This document shows, piece after piece, positions 9,886-18,742 of a stretch of DNA of 64,000 nucleotides; within the stretch, counting starts at the first letter, position 1; each line of letters begins with the position of its first letter. Below the pieces are notes generated by a model that had not been told where the DNA came from, made no database searches, and was given only the letters and a program-made list of their open reading frames with translations. Source of the stretch: FEN-1219 sp963817615 (GTDB lineage: Bacteria > Pseudomonadota > Gammaproteobacteria > Steroidobacterales > Rariloculaceae); NCBI GenBank assembly GCA_963817615.1, contig CAWFPH010000003.1:1364001-1428000 (forward strand), in the 5' to 3' direction. Position numbers and translations under genes: made by a program.

Positions 9886-10404
9886 TCAGCTCGTCGCCGT
9901 CTTGAGCAGGCGCTGCACGCCGCGCTCGTGCGCATGGCAGATCGCGGCCGCAAGCGCGTCCGCCGCATCGGGCTCGAGCTCGTCGCGTACTCCGAGGATC
10001 ATCTGCACCATTCGTTGCACCTGTGACTTCTCGGCGCCGCCGCGGCCGACCACGGCCTGCTTGATGTGGCGCGCGCTGTACTCGTAGATCGGCACCTCGG
10101 CCGTGAAGGTCGCGCAAATTGCGGCTGCACGCGCCTGGCCGAGCTTCAGAGCGCTGTCGGCGTTGCGATGCAGAAACACGCGCTCGATCGCGACCTCGGC
10201 CGGCCGGAACTCGCGGACGATCTCCCCGAGCGCGACGAAGATCTCGCGCAGCCGAACCGCGTGGTCGCCGCCGGTTCGGATGCAGCCCCACTTGACCGGC
10301 GCGGTGCGCCGGCCGTCCAGGTCCACGATGCCGAAACCGGTGACTTGCGAGCCCGGATCGATGCCCAGAATCCGCACGGGTAGAACGCCGAGCTGCCCGG
10401 CCAT
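9886..10404 (-). CDS. ruvC: Crossover junction endodeoxyribonuclease RuvC
   Basis: RuvC cuts Holliday junctions after RuvAB migration. The RNase H-fold product (about 172 residues) has the first catalytic Asp in ILGIDPGSQVTGFG, a Glu in EVAIERVF, and C-terminal acidic residues in EPDAADALA. I chose the ATG at 10402-10404 because AGGAGA lies about ten bases upstream. A GTG at 10375-10377 fits the family length more tightly but has no visible ribosome binding site, and a longer frame to 10434 is also open. First gene of the ruv-tol-que run. Confidence 0.95.
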   Translation of the reverse strand: MAGQLGVLPVRILGIDPGSQVTGFGIVDLDGRRTAPVKWGCIRTGGDHAVRLREIFVALGEIVREFRPAEVAIERVFLHRNADSALKLGQARAAAICATFTAEVPIYEYSARHIKQAVVGRGGAEKSQVQRMVQMILGVRDELEPDAADALAAAICHAHERGVQRLLKTATS

Positions 10405-10497
10405 GTCGCTGCGCTCTCCTGCCGCATCGACCAATGCAAAACGGCCGGCCGCCGCGAGGGCGCCCGGACCGCCACCTTGAAACCGCTCCCAACTCCG

Positions 10498-10516
10498 GCG
10501 GTGGCAGCGCCACCGC
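10498..10516 (-). terminator. Perfect 8-bp hairpin downstream of lpdA
   Basis: GCGGTGGC and GCCACCGC form a perfect stem with a three-base loop, 33 bases beyond the lpdA stop and before ruvC. There is no T tract, so it is a weak intrinsic terminator candidate. The short region also contains CTATCAT (complement around 10520), which could be part of a ruvC promoter. Confidence 0.4.
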
Positions 10517-10548
10517 GGGCCTATGATAGCGGCAGAAGGGTGCGAGCG

Positions 10549-11976
10549 TTAGCGGTTGATGCCGTGGATCGCGCGCTTGTCGGCGTTGAGCGCCGCCTCG
10601 TGCAGCGCCTCGGACAGCGTAGGATGCGCATGGATCGTGCGTTGAATGTCCTCGGCGGAGGCCGAAAACTCCATCGCGAGCACGGCTTCGGCGATCAGCT
10701 CGCCCGCGAGCGGCCCGACGATGTGCACGCCGAGCACGTCGTCGTGCTCCTCGTCCGCAATCAGCTTCGCGAAGCCCACGGCCTGCTGCATGCCCTTCGC
10801 GCGGCCGTTCGCAGCGAACGGAAACGTGCCGACCTTATAGGGCCGCCCGCTCGCGCGGACCTCCTCCTCGGTCTTGCCGACCCAAGCGATCTCGGGGGCC
10901 GTGTAGATGACGGACGGGATCGTCCCGTAGTTGACCTCGGACGCGTGGCCCGCCATCAGCTCGGCGACCATCACGCCCTCCTCCATGCCCTTGTGCGCGA
11001 GCATGGGGCCGCGCACGACGTCGCCCACCGCCCACACCTTCGGGATTGCGGTACGGCAGTGCTCGTCGACCTCGATGAAGCCGCGCTTGTCGAGCGGGAC
11101 GCGCACCTCGGACGCGAACGCGCCGGCCGTGACCGGCCGCCGGCCAACCGCCACCACGAGCTGGTCGACCTCGAGGGACTGGGTGGCGCCGCCCGCCTCG
11201 TAAGCGACCTTCACGACGTCGCCTTGAACCTCGGCGCGTGTGACCTTCGCGCCGAGCCGGATGTCGAGGCCTTGCCGCTTGAAATGGCGCAGTGCTTCCT
11301 TCGCGATCTGTTGATCCGCCATATATAAGAAGGTGTCGAGCGCCTCGAGGACGACGACTTCCGCGCCGAGCCTGCGCCAGACGCTGCCGAGCTCGAGACC
11401 GATCACGCCGGCGCCGATCACGCCGAGCCTCTTCGGAACGGCCGGGAATTCGAGCGCACCGGCCGAATCGACGATGCGCTTGCCGTCGAACTTCGCAATC
11501 GGCAGCTCGATCGGCGCCGAGCCGGTCGCAAGCACCACGTGCTCGGCCGCGAGCGTCTGCACCCCGTCATCGGTGGTGACCTCCACGCGGTTGCCCGGCA
11601 GCAGCTTGCCGCGGCCTTTGATGCCGGTGACTCCGGACGCCTTGAAGATCTGCTCGATGCCCGACGTGAGCTGCTTCACGATGCCGCGCTTGCGCTCCTG
11701 CATCGCCGCGATGTCGATGTCGAGATTCCCCACCTTGATGCCGTGCACCTCGAACTCCGAGTGCGCGCGATGGTAGAGCTCGGTCGACTCCAGCAGCGCC
11801 TTCGAAGGAATGCAGCCTACGTTCAAGCAGGTGCCGCCGAACAGGCGCACGCCCTGCTCGTTCTTCCAATCGTCGATGCACACCGCGGACAGGCCGAGCT
11901 GCGCGGCGCGAATCGCGGCCGGGTAGCCGCCCGGGCCGCCGCCGATCACGGCGACGTCGTATCTTTTATCGTTCAT
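10549..11976 (-). CDS. lpdA: Dihydrolipoyl dehydrogenase (E3)
   Basis: E3 reoxidises the dihydrolipoyl groups of 2-oxoacid dehydrogenase complexes using FAD and NAD+. The 475-residue product has an N-terminal FAD-binding GGGPGGYPAAIRAA, the redox disulfide in GGTCLNVGCIPSK, an NAD-binding GAGVIGLELGSV, and the C-terminal catalytic HAHPTLSEALHE. It is 22 bp downstream of sucB, so it is the E3 of this 2-oxoglutarate dehydrogenase operon, though E3 is often shared with pyruvate dehydrogenase. Confidence 0.97.
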   Translation of the reverse strand: MNDKRYDVAVIGGGPGGYPAAIRAAQLGLSAVCIDDWKNEQGVRLFGGTCLNVGCIPSKALLESTELYHRAHSEFEVHGIKVGNLDIDIAAMQERKRGIVKQLTSGIEQIFKASGVTGIKGRGKLLPGNRVEVTTDDGVQTLAAEHVVLATGSAPIELPIAKFDGKRIVDSAGALEFPAVPKRLGVIGAGVIGLELGSVWRRLGAEVVVLEALDTFLYMADQQIAKEALRHFKRQGLDIRLGAKVTRAEVQGDVVKVAYEAGGATQSLEVDQLVVAVGRRPVTAGAFASEVRVPLDKRGFIEVDEHCRTAIPKVWAVGDVVRGPMLAHKGMEEGVMVAELMAGHASEVNYGTIPSVIYTAPEIAWVGKTEEEVRASGRPYKVGTFPFAANGRAKGMQQAVGFAKLIADEEHDDVLGVHIVGPLAGELIAEAVLAMEFSASAEDIQRTIHAHPTLSEALHEAALNADKRAIHGINR

Positions 11977-11998
11977 CGTTGACAGTCAGTGGAGTTGA

Positions 11999-13327
11999 TC
12001 AAACGGAAAGCAAGAGGCGCGCGGGATCCTCGATCTGTTCCTTCACGTGCACGAGGAACTGCACGGCCTCGCGGCCGTCGACGATCCGGTGATCGTAGGT
12101 GAGCGCGAGATACATCATCGGCCGCGCCTCGATCTTGCCGTCGACGACCATCGGCCGTTGCTGGATCTTGTGCATGCCCAAGATCCCGCTCTGCGGAGGA
12201 TTCAGGATCGGCGTGGACATCAGCGAGCCGAAGATGCCGCCGTTCGTGATGGTGAACGTGCCGCCGGTGAGCTCCTCCATCTGCAGCGCGCCGGAGTGCG
12301 CCCGCTCGCCGAAATCGCGAATCGCGTGCTCGATCTGAGCGAAGCCGAGCATCTCGGCGTTGCGCAGCACGGGCACGACGAGGCCGCGGTCGGTCGAGAC
12401 TGCGACGCCCATGTCGAAGAACTCGTGATACACCACGTCGCTGCCGTCGATCGACGCGTTGAGCGGCGGGAATTGCCGGAGTGCCTCGACGCAGGCCTTC
12501 ACGAAGAACGACATGAAGCCGAGCTTGATGCCGTGGCGTTCGGTGAACTGTTCTTGATAACGCTGACGCAGCGCCACCACCGCCGTCATGTCGACCTCGT
12601 TGAAGGTCGTGAGCATCGCGGCGGTCTGCTGCGCCTGGAGCAGGCGTTCCGCGATCCGCGCACGCAGCCGCGTCATCGTCACGCGGTGCTCGGCGCGGCT
12701 AGGGCCGCCGCTCGGTGCGGCGGATGGAAGGTCCGCACGCCCGATCACGTCGTGATCGATGCCGACCGTGGTCGCGCGGTGATCGGCGATGTAGTCGAGC
12801 ACGTCGCCCTTCGTGATGCGGCCCTCCCGTCCCGACCCGGCGATGGCGCCCGGATCGAGGTCGTGCTCCTCGACGAGCTTGCGCACGGCCGGCCCCATCC
12901 TCGCGGCCGCGGCCGCAGCGCGCCCGGCATCGGCCGGGCTGCGGGCCGGCTGCGGCGCCGGCGGAGGGACGGACGCAGGTTTCGGCGCGGCCGGAGCCGC
13001 AGCAGCCATGCTTGCCGCGGGTGCGGGCTTGGGCGGCGGTGCGGGAGCCGGCGCGGGCTTCGCAGCGGCCGGCTCGGGCTTGGCGACCTCGCCCGGCTCG
13101 AGCACCGCGAGCAGCTGGCCGCTCGTCACCACGGCGCCGTCGGCCGCGACGATTTGCTTCAGCACGCCGTCCGCGGGCGCGGGCACCTCGAGCACGACCT
13201 TGTCGGTCTCGAGATCGACGAGATTCTCTTCGCGGCGCACGGTTTCGCCCGGCTTCTTGTGCCAGGCGACGAGCGTTGCGTCGGCTACGGATTCGGGAAG
13301 TTGCGGGACCTTGACCTCGATGCTCAC
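11999..13327 (-). CDS. sucB: Dihydrolipoyl succinyltransferase (2-OGDH E2)
   Basis: This E2 core transfers the succinyl group to CoA. The 442-residue product has an N-terminal lipoyl domain with the lipoylated Lys in ETDKVVLE, an Ala/Pro linker (about residues 80-145), an E3/E1-binding domain (PAVRKLVEEHDLDP and GREGRITKGDVL), and a catalytic domain ending with the His-Asp motif YDHRIVDGREA. One lipoyl domain is usual for SucB. It is 38 bp after sucA. Confidence 0.97.
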   Translation of the reverse strand: MSIEVKVPQLPESVADATLVAWHKKPGETVRREENLVDLETDKVVLEVPAPADGVLKQIVAADGAVVTSGQLLAVLEPGEVAKPEPAAAKPAPAPAPPPKPAPAASMAAAAPAAPKPASVPPPAPQPARSPADAGRAAAAAARMGPAVRKLVEEHDLDPGAIAGSGREGRITKGDVLDYIADHRATTVGIDHDVIGRADLPSAAPSGGPSRAEHRVTMTRLRARIAERLLQAQQTAAMLTTFNEVDMTAVVALRQRYQEQFTERHGIKLGFMSFFVKACVEALRQFPPLNASIDGSDVVYHEFFDMGVAVSTDRGLVVPVLRNAEMLGFAQIEHAIRDFGERAHSGALQMEELTGGTFTITNGGIFGSLMSTPILNPPQSGILGMHKIQQRPMVVDGKIEARPMMYLALTYDHRIVDGREAVQFLVHVKEQIEDPARLLLSV

Positions 13328-13365
13328 TGCCGGCTCTGACCTCGCGCCTTGCTAGTTATCCCGCC

Positions 13366-16239
13366 CTAGGCGCGTTTGCCGACCGTCGAGAGTCCCGCGC
13401 GCTCGCGGGTCGAGGAGGCCAACGCCGCGGACACCAACGCTTGCTGCTGGCGAACGTGCAGCGCGTGAATGCCCGAGGCCGGGGCGGCCGCACCTGGGCG
13501 CCCCGCGTAGAACAGTTGATGCCGCTCCGTGAGCGGCTCTTGCAGCCGATGCCGGATCTGGTACCAGGCGCCTTGGTTCTGCGGTTCTTCTTGGCACCAC
13601 ACGACTTCTTTTGCGTTCCGGTAGCGGCCGACGACCCGAGCATACTCCTCGGTCGGAAACGGATACAGCTCCTCGATCCGCACAATCGCGACGCGGTCCA
13701 AACCTTCGTTGCGGCGGAACTCGGCGAGATCGAAATAGACTTTGCCGCTGCAAAACACGATGCGCGTCACGGTGTCGTCCGCGATCGGCTCGACCTCCTC
13801 GATGACCGGTTGGAAGCGGCCATCGCTCAAATCGGCCAAGCTCGAAACCGACAGCCGATGCCGCAGCAAGCTCTTCGGCGTCATGACGACGAGCGGTTTG
13901 CGCAGCGGGCGCAGCATCTGCCGCCGCAGCAAATGGAACATCTGCGCCGGCGTCGACGGCACGACCACCTGCATGTTGTGCTCGGCGCACAGCTGCAGGA
14001 AACGCTCGAGCCGCGCCGACGAATGCTCGGGGCCCTGGCCCTCGTAGCCGTGCGGCAGGAACAGCGTGAGACCGCTCAACCTGCCCCACTTCGCTTCGCC
14101 CGAGCTGATGAACTGATCGATGACGACCTGCGCGCCGTTCGCGAAATCGCCGAACTGCGCTTCCCAGATCACGAGCGTGTCGGGCTCGGTCGTGCTGTAA
14201 CCGTACTCGAAGCCGAGCACGGCTTCCTCCGACAGCAACGAGTCGGCGAGCGTGAGTGCGCGCGGATCCGCCGCGACGTGGGCGAGCGGCACGAAGGCCT
14301 CGCCGCTCGCCTGATCGACGAGCGCCGCGTGGCGGTGAAAGAACGTGCCGCGCCGGCTGTCTTGACCAATCAGACGGACATGGAAATCCACGGCGAGCAA
14401 CGAGGCGTAGGCGAGATTCTCCGCGAAGCCCCAGTCGCAGCCGATCTCGCCGGCCGCCATGCGGCGGCGATCGTCGACGACTCGCTGCACGCGCGGATGG
14501 AGCTTCACTTCCGGCGGCACGGTGTTCACGAGGCCCGCGAGCCGATCGAGCTCCGCGGGAGGCAAGCCGGTCGCGACCGACTCGCCGAGCGCCGACTGCT
14601 GATAACGGCTCCAATCGACCGTGTATTGGTTGCCGATCATGCCGAGCGCCGCTTCATTCGGATTGCGGCCCTCGTCGAGCGCGGTCCGATAGCCTTCCGC
14701 CATCTGGTCGATCAGCCCCTGGCTCACGACTCCCGCCTCGACGAGCTTGCGGCCATAGAGCGTGCGTGCGCTCTGATGCTCGCGAATGGCTGCGTACATC
14801 ACGGGCTGGGTCGCCGACGGCTCGTCGGCCTCGTTGTGACCGAGGCGGCGATAGCCGATCAGATCGATCACCACGTCCTTATGGAACTGCTGGCGGTAGG
14901 CCAGCGCGAGCCGCACGGCCGCGACCGCCGCTTCCGGATCGTCGCCGTTCACGTGGAACACGGGCGCCTCGATCATCTTCGCGATGTCGGAGCAATACGT
15001 CGTCGAGCGGCTGTCGCGCGGGTCGCTCGTCGTGAAGCCGATCTGGTTGTTGATCACGAGGTGCACAGTGCCGCCCGTGTAGAACGCGCGCGTCTGCGAC
15101 AATTGGAACGTCTCCGCGACGACGCCCTGACCCGCGACGGCCGCGTCGCCGTGAATGAGCACCGGCAGCACCTGTGCGCCGATCTCGTCGCCGCGCCGGT
15201 CCTGACGGGCGCGCACCGAGCCCTCGACGACGGGGTTCACGATCTCCAAGTGCGAGGGGTTGAACGCGAGCGCGATGTGCACGTTGCCGCCCGGCGTGCG
15301 AACGTCGGCCGAGAAGCCCATGTGGTACTTCACGTCGCCCGAGCCTTTCAAGCGCGCCAGGTCGTACTCGCCGGCAAACTCCGAGAACAAGTCCGGCGGC
15401 GACTTGCCGAGCACGTTGACGAGCACGTTGAGCCGCCCGCGGTGGGCCATGCCGATCACGAGCTCTTGCACGCCCTGCTCACCCGCGCGCTGAATCAAAT
15501 CGTCGAGCAATGGGATCAGCGTCTCGCTGCCTTCGAGCGAGAAGCGCTTCTGTCCGACGAAGCGCGTGTTCAAATAGCGCTCGATGCCCTCGGCACGCGT
15601 GAGGCTCGCGAGAATCGTCTTCTGCTCGTCTGCCGTGAACGCCGCGCGGACGCGCGAGGTCTCGAACTGCTCGCGGAGCCATAGCCGCTCGCGTGCGCGC
15701 GACATATGCGCGAACTCCGCCGCGAGCTTGCCGCAGTAGATTTGCTTCAGCAGGGCGAGAATGTCGCTCAGCTTCATCCGCGCCTGGCCGAGACCCGCGA
15801 GCCCGCCCGTGTAGAACTCCTGGGTGAGATCGGTCTCGTCGAGGCCCAAGAAATCGAAGCTCAGCACGGCGGGTATCGGCCGCTGCCAAATTCCGAGCGG
15901 GTCGAGATCCGCAACCTGGTGGCCGCGCAGGCTGTAGACCTGAATCAACCGCGACACCGCGGCCTGCTTTTCGCTCGCCATGTCGCCGGTGGGTGCGCCG
16001 GACATCAGCGGCGCCGGGACGCTGGCGCCCCGCTCGCGCAAGCGGCGGCCTAGTGCCTGGACGATCGGGCCGTGCGGAACCTCCGGCGCATCACCGCCGA
16101 GCGAGCCGAAGTACCGGCGCCATTCCGGTGCAACGCTGCCCGGCTCGGCGAGGAATTGCTCATAGAGCCATTCAACGTAGGTCGCGTTGGCTCCCTGCAA
16201 GTGCGACGACTCGTACTGACGTTCGAAACCTGTGCTCAT
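13366..16239 (-). CDS. sucA: 2-oxoglutarate dehydrogenase E1 component
   Basis: SucA is the thiamine-diphosphate E1 that decarboxylates 2-oxoglutarate in the TCA cycle. The 957-residue product has the N-terminal E2-binding helix (YVEWLYEQFLAEP), the family active-site sequence GMAHRGRLNVL, HGDAAVAGQG and YRRLGHNEADEP, and the C-terminal transketolase-like domain. The ATG at 16237-16239 gives the normal start (MSTGFERQYESSHLQG); an open extension to 16293 overlaps the promoter region and is unlikely. It is the first gene of sucA-sucB-lpdA. Confidence 0.97.
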   Translation of the reverse strand: MSTGFERQYESSHLQGANATYVEWLYEQFLAEPGSVAPEWRRYFGSLGGDAPEVPHGPIVQALGRRLRERGASVPAPLMSGAPTGDMASEKQAAVSRLIQVYSLRGHQVADLDPLGIWQRPIPAVLSFDFLGLDETDLTQEFYTGGLAGLGQARMKLSDILALLKQIYCGKLAAEFAHMSRARERLWLREQFETSRVRAAFTADEQKTILASLTRAEGIERYLNTRFVGQKRFSLEGSETLIPLLDDLIQRAGEQGVQELVIGMAHRGRLNVLVNVLGKSPPDLFSEFAGEYDLARLKGSGDVKYHMGFSADVRTPGGNVHIALAFNPSHLEIVNPVVEGSVRARQDRRGDEIGAQVLPVLIHGDAAVAGQGVVAETFQLSQTRAFYTGGTVHLVINNQIGFTTSDPRDSRSTTYCSDIAKMIEAPVFHVNGDDPEAAVAAVRLALAYRQQFHKDVVIDLIGYRRLGHNEADEPSATQPVMYAAIREHQSARTLYGRKLVEAGVVSQGLIDQMAEGYRTALDEGRNPNEAALGMIGNQYTVDWSRYQQSALGESVATGLPPAELDRLAGLVNTVPPEVKLHPRVQRVVDDRRRMAAGEIGCDWGFAENLAYASLLAVDFHVRLIGQDSRRGTFFHRHAALVDQASGEAFVPLAHVAADPRALTLADSLLSEEAVLGFEYGYSTTEPDTLVIWEAQFGDFANGAQVVIDQFISSGEAKWGRLSGLTLFLPHGYEGQGPEHSSARLERFLQLCAEHNMQVVVPSTPAQMFHLLRRQMLRPLRKPLVVMTPKSLLRHRLSVSSLADLSDGRFQPVIEEVEPIADDTVTRIVFCSGKVYFDLAEFRRNEGLDRVAIVRIEELYPFPTEEYARVVGRYRNAKEVVWCQEEPQNQGAWYQIRHRLQEPLTERHQLFYAGRPGAAAPASGIHALHVRQQQALVSAALASSTRERAGLSTVGKRA

Positions 16240-16302
16240 GAGCGTCGTGGCGGACGACACGGCGCAGCCCTTTGCGCCGGCCCTGGGTCCCAAGGCGCGC
16301 GT

Positions 16303-16330
16303 AGTGTAGCCAAACGATAATTAAGGTCAA
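16303..16330 (-). promoter_or_regulatory. Sigma-70-type promoter of sucA-sucB-lpdA
   Basis: On the minus strand TTGACC (16330-16325) and TACACT (16308-16303) are separated by 16 bases, close to consensus in an otherwise very GC-rich region. Transcription would begin near 16296, giving a leader of about 57 bases before the sucA ATG. Confidence 0.7.
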
Positions 16331-16340
16331 ACGCGCAGCT

Positions 16341-16859
16341 TCACAAGGCCGAGCGCAGAAGCCAGCATTCGTAAGCGGTCAGCACGACGTAAGCGGCCAG
16401 GATGCCATGCATGACGGTCGCGACTCTGAAGTAGCCGAACACCCGCGCCCGCGCCATGGCGACCATGACGAGCACACCGAGTCCGGTCATGCCGATCTTC
16501 ACGGCCGCGAACAGTTTCGGATGGGCGTCCAGAATGAATGCGATGAAGGGATTCGCCTCGCTCGCGCCCACGGTCAGCAAGGTGAGGGTCAACAGGGCAT
16601 CCGCTACGTTCAACAGCAGGATCGCCACCGCCGGAACGAGCAGGTGCGCGTCGTGCCAATCGACGATCCAATACTGCTCGCCGGCCCTGCGCCCGGCGCG
16701 CCGCCGCGGCGTGAAGCCGCCCTGCAAGAACGTGCGTAGCGTGGTCCGCCGGCGGTCATGGCCGAAGCGCCGTTCGCGGAACGCACCCGCCCCCTCGCCC
16801 GCATCAGGCGCTGCCTCGCCGAGTCCACTCAATGAAATATCCGCCGACGAATCACCCAT
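16341..16859 (-). CDS. DUF5658-type membrane protein
   Basis: A 172-residue protein of unknown function. The first 60 residues are charged and Arg-rich, likely cytoplasmic. Then come four hydrophobic helices: LLVPAVAILLLNVADALLTL, LFAAVKIGMTGLGVLVMV, a segment around YFRVATVMHG and a final ILAAYVVLTAYECWLL. The motif NVADALLTLTLLTVG followed by EANPFIAFIL is typical of DUF5658 proteins. It reads toward sucA, but sucA has its own promoter just downstream, so they are probably separate units. Confidence 0.75.
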   Translation of the reverse strand: MGDSSADISLSGLGEAAPDAGEGAGAFRERRFGHDRRRTTLRTFLQGGFTPRRRAGRRAGEQYWIVDWHDAHLLVPAVAILLLNVADALLTLTLLTVGASEANPFIAFILDAHPKLFAAVKIGMTGLGVLVMVAMARARVFGYFRVATVMHGILAAYVVLTAYECWLLRSAL

Positions 16860-16946
16860 TCACGGGCCAAAAGGGTGCAAGAACCGGGCCGCGGGTCGGA
16901 TCCCAATGAATTCGGGGCGGCGTGACCGAGTTCCGATCCGCATGAC

Positions 16947-16970
16947 CGTCGAGCGTAAAGAAGCTCGACG
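16947..16970 (-). terminator. Hairpin after the cytochrome c gene
   Basis: CGTCGAGC and GCTCGACG form a perfect 8-bp stem with an eight-base loop, six bases beyond the cytochrome c stop codon. A short ATGAC/GTCAT pairing could extend it. No T run follows, so termination efficiency is uncertain. Confidence 0.45.
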
Positions 16971-16976
16971 TTATGG

Positions 16977-17564
16977 TCATTGGGTCGCGTGGAGCAAGTA
17001 GGCGATCAGATCCCGGCGGTCGGTCGCCGAGCGGTAGCCGCTGAACGCCATTTTCGTGCCTTCGACGAACCGATTCGGGTCCGCGAGCCATGCCTCGAGT
17101 GTGCGCGGCGTCCAGACGATATCCGTCGCGCGCAGCGCGTCGGAGTAATCGAAGCCCGGCAGCGAGGCCGCGCGACGACCGAACACGCCGTGTAGGTTCG
17201 GACCGATCACGGTCTTCTCACCCGCACCGAACGTGTGGCACGCCGCGCAGGCGAGGCTCAGCAGCTGGCCGTTGCGGAGGTCGGCACCGACGAACCGGGG
17301 CTCCGCGAGGTAGGCGGCCGCGGTCTCGATCGGTCCCGCTTCGTAGTGACGCTCGGCACGCGGCGGTCGGGCGGTCGGCGGCGCGGTGGCTGCCGGCGGC
17401 GCGGGCGCTGCCGGCGGCGCGGGCGCGGCCCGCGCTCCGGCAGACAGCGCCGGGTCATCCGGCGGCGGCCGATCCGGCGCGCACGCGCCCAAGCAGGCCG
17501 CGAGCGCCACGACCGCGGCTGGGCCGGCCGAATATCGCACCCGCCCCGCCTTCACCAGCGCCAA
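16977..17564 (-). CDS. Class I cytochrome c, secreted
   Basis: A 195-residue protein with a signal sequence (VVALAACLGAC, possibly a lipobox), an Ala/Pro linker (about residues 45-70), and a cytochrome c domain. The haem motif is CAACH; the distal Met is likely in GTKMAFSGY. The pattern GPNLHGVFGRRA, then FDYSDAL, then WLADPNRFVEGTKMAF matches cytochrome c2/c550-type electron carriers. It would carry electrons in the periplasm. It begins 13 bases before the end of the DUF3187 gene, so the two are coupled. Confidence 0.88.
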   Translation of the reverse strand: MALVKAGRVRYSAGPAAVVALAACLGACAPDRPPPDDPALSAGARAAPAPPAAPAPPAATAPPTARPPRAERHYEAGPIETAAAYLAEPRFVGADLRNGQLLSLACAACHTFGAGEKTVIGPNLHGVFGRRAASLPGFDYSDALRATDIVWTPRTLEAWLADPNRFVEGTKMAFSGYRSATDRRDLIAYLLHATQ

Positions 17565-18523
17565 TTCGCGCTCATCTGCAGGACCACGTCCGGCGCCGTG
17601 CTGACCTCGAGATCCTCGACCACGGCGAAGTGGAGCAACCTACGCTCGTTCGTTCGCCACCACGCGCCGAACGTCGCCTCGATTGCCGTCGCTCCGATCT
17701 CCTCGAACGGCGAATCGTAGAACGGGCTGTGAAAATCGAGCTGTGCCTGCAGGCCGAACCGGCGCCACGGCTGCCAGGTGCCGCCGACGATGCCCGTGTA
17801 CATCCAGTGATTCGCCTGCCACTCGATGCGCTCCGGCGTGCCGGCATGCAGCAAGCCGACACCCCAGTAGTAGCCGGCGGGCCGCGCGCGGGCGGGCAGC
17901 GGTTGCGAGCGCAGCAGCGTGAGGCCGACATCGGTGGAGCCGCTGCCGGTCAGCATGTCCGCGTCGCCGGTCGGCAGCTTGAGCGTGGCCTCGACGATGA
18001 ACCGGTCGCCGGAGCCGAGCGAGTGGGCGAGCTTCAGCTGCGTATCGCCGGGACCGCTTTGCGGCCGATCGAGACGGAAGAACGGCGCGTTGCGATCGCC
18101 GAGCACGAACAGCAGCGCTCCGTCCGGACGGTTGTTGCGCCCGCCGTCGGGCAGATTGAAGGCGGAGTGCCAACCGTCGATCAAGTCGTCGAGCACGCCG
18201 CCGCTCAGGTGGTAGTACGGCCACTCGATACCGGCGGACCAGCGCGAGCCGAACGCGTGACTCAACGCGAACGTCGTCCGCAGCGTCTCACCGTCGAGCA
18301 CCAGCAGGTCGGCGCCGCGCTGCGACAGACGGTAGTGGTTCGCGAGCTCGAGCGTTGCGCCGAAGCGGGTGCCGGTCTCGAGCGTATCCCAGCCCGGCAG
18401 ACCGAAAATCGCAACCAGCGGATTCAAGTTGCGAATGTGCAGCGGCTCGGCATGCTGCGCTCGTGCGGGCGCCGCGAACGCCGCTAACAGCACTGCGCCG
18501 GCCGCGAGACGACTCAACGACAT
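17552..18523 (-). CDS. DUF3187 family outer-membrane-like protein
   Basis: A secreted protein of about 323 residues of unknown function. It has a signal peptide (LAAGAVLLAAFAAPARAQ) and then the DUF3187-type opening IRNLNPLVAIFGLP. The rest alternates polar and aromatic residues as in a beta-barrel and ends in an aromatic residue (MSANWRW), as outer-membrane barrels do. The start was set at the ATG at 18521-18523, where the signal peptide begins; a longer open frame upstream looks non-coding. Co-transcribed with the cytochrome c gene. Confidence 0.82.
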   Translation of the reverse strand: MSLSRLAAGAVLLAAFAAPARAQHAEPLHIRNLNPLVAIFGLPGWDTLETGTRFGATLELANHYRLSQRGADLLVLDGETLRTTFALSHAFGSRWSAGIEWPYYHLSGGVLDDLIDGWHSAFNLPDGGRNNRPDGALLFVLGDRNAPFFRLDRPQSGPGDTQLKLAHSLGSGDRFIVEATLKLPTGDADMLTGSGSTDVGLTLLRSQPLPARARPAGYYWGVGLLHAGTPERIEWQANHWMYTGIVGGTWQPWRRFGLQAQLDFHSPFYDSPFEEIGATAIEATFGAWWRTNERRLLHFAVVEDLEVSTAPDVVLQMSANWRW

Positions 18524-18742
18524 GCCGAGCGCCGAGCTTCGGTCGACGCGGAATCTTTCCGAACGATTGGTGGTCTCAGGGCCATAAGGCGACGGGGTGT
18601 GGGGACGATGATCGAAGCTGTCTGGATTGTAAACGGCCCACCGCGCATCGCTCCACCGCGAGTCCCGTTTCGCTTCTTTCCGCGCAGCCTGTAACATGTG
18701 CGCTCCAATTCCGGCGCGGCCGCTTCGACCGTCACCTCCCGC
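18524..18742. promoter_or_regulatory. Divergent intergenic region
   Basis: About 220 bases between the leftward DUF3187 gene and the rightward DUF4397 gene. Possible -10 boxes are TACAAT on the minus strand (complement near 18630) and TAACAT on the plus strand (near 18693), neither with a convincing -35. No gene is visible. Confidence 0.35.
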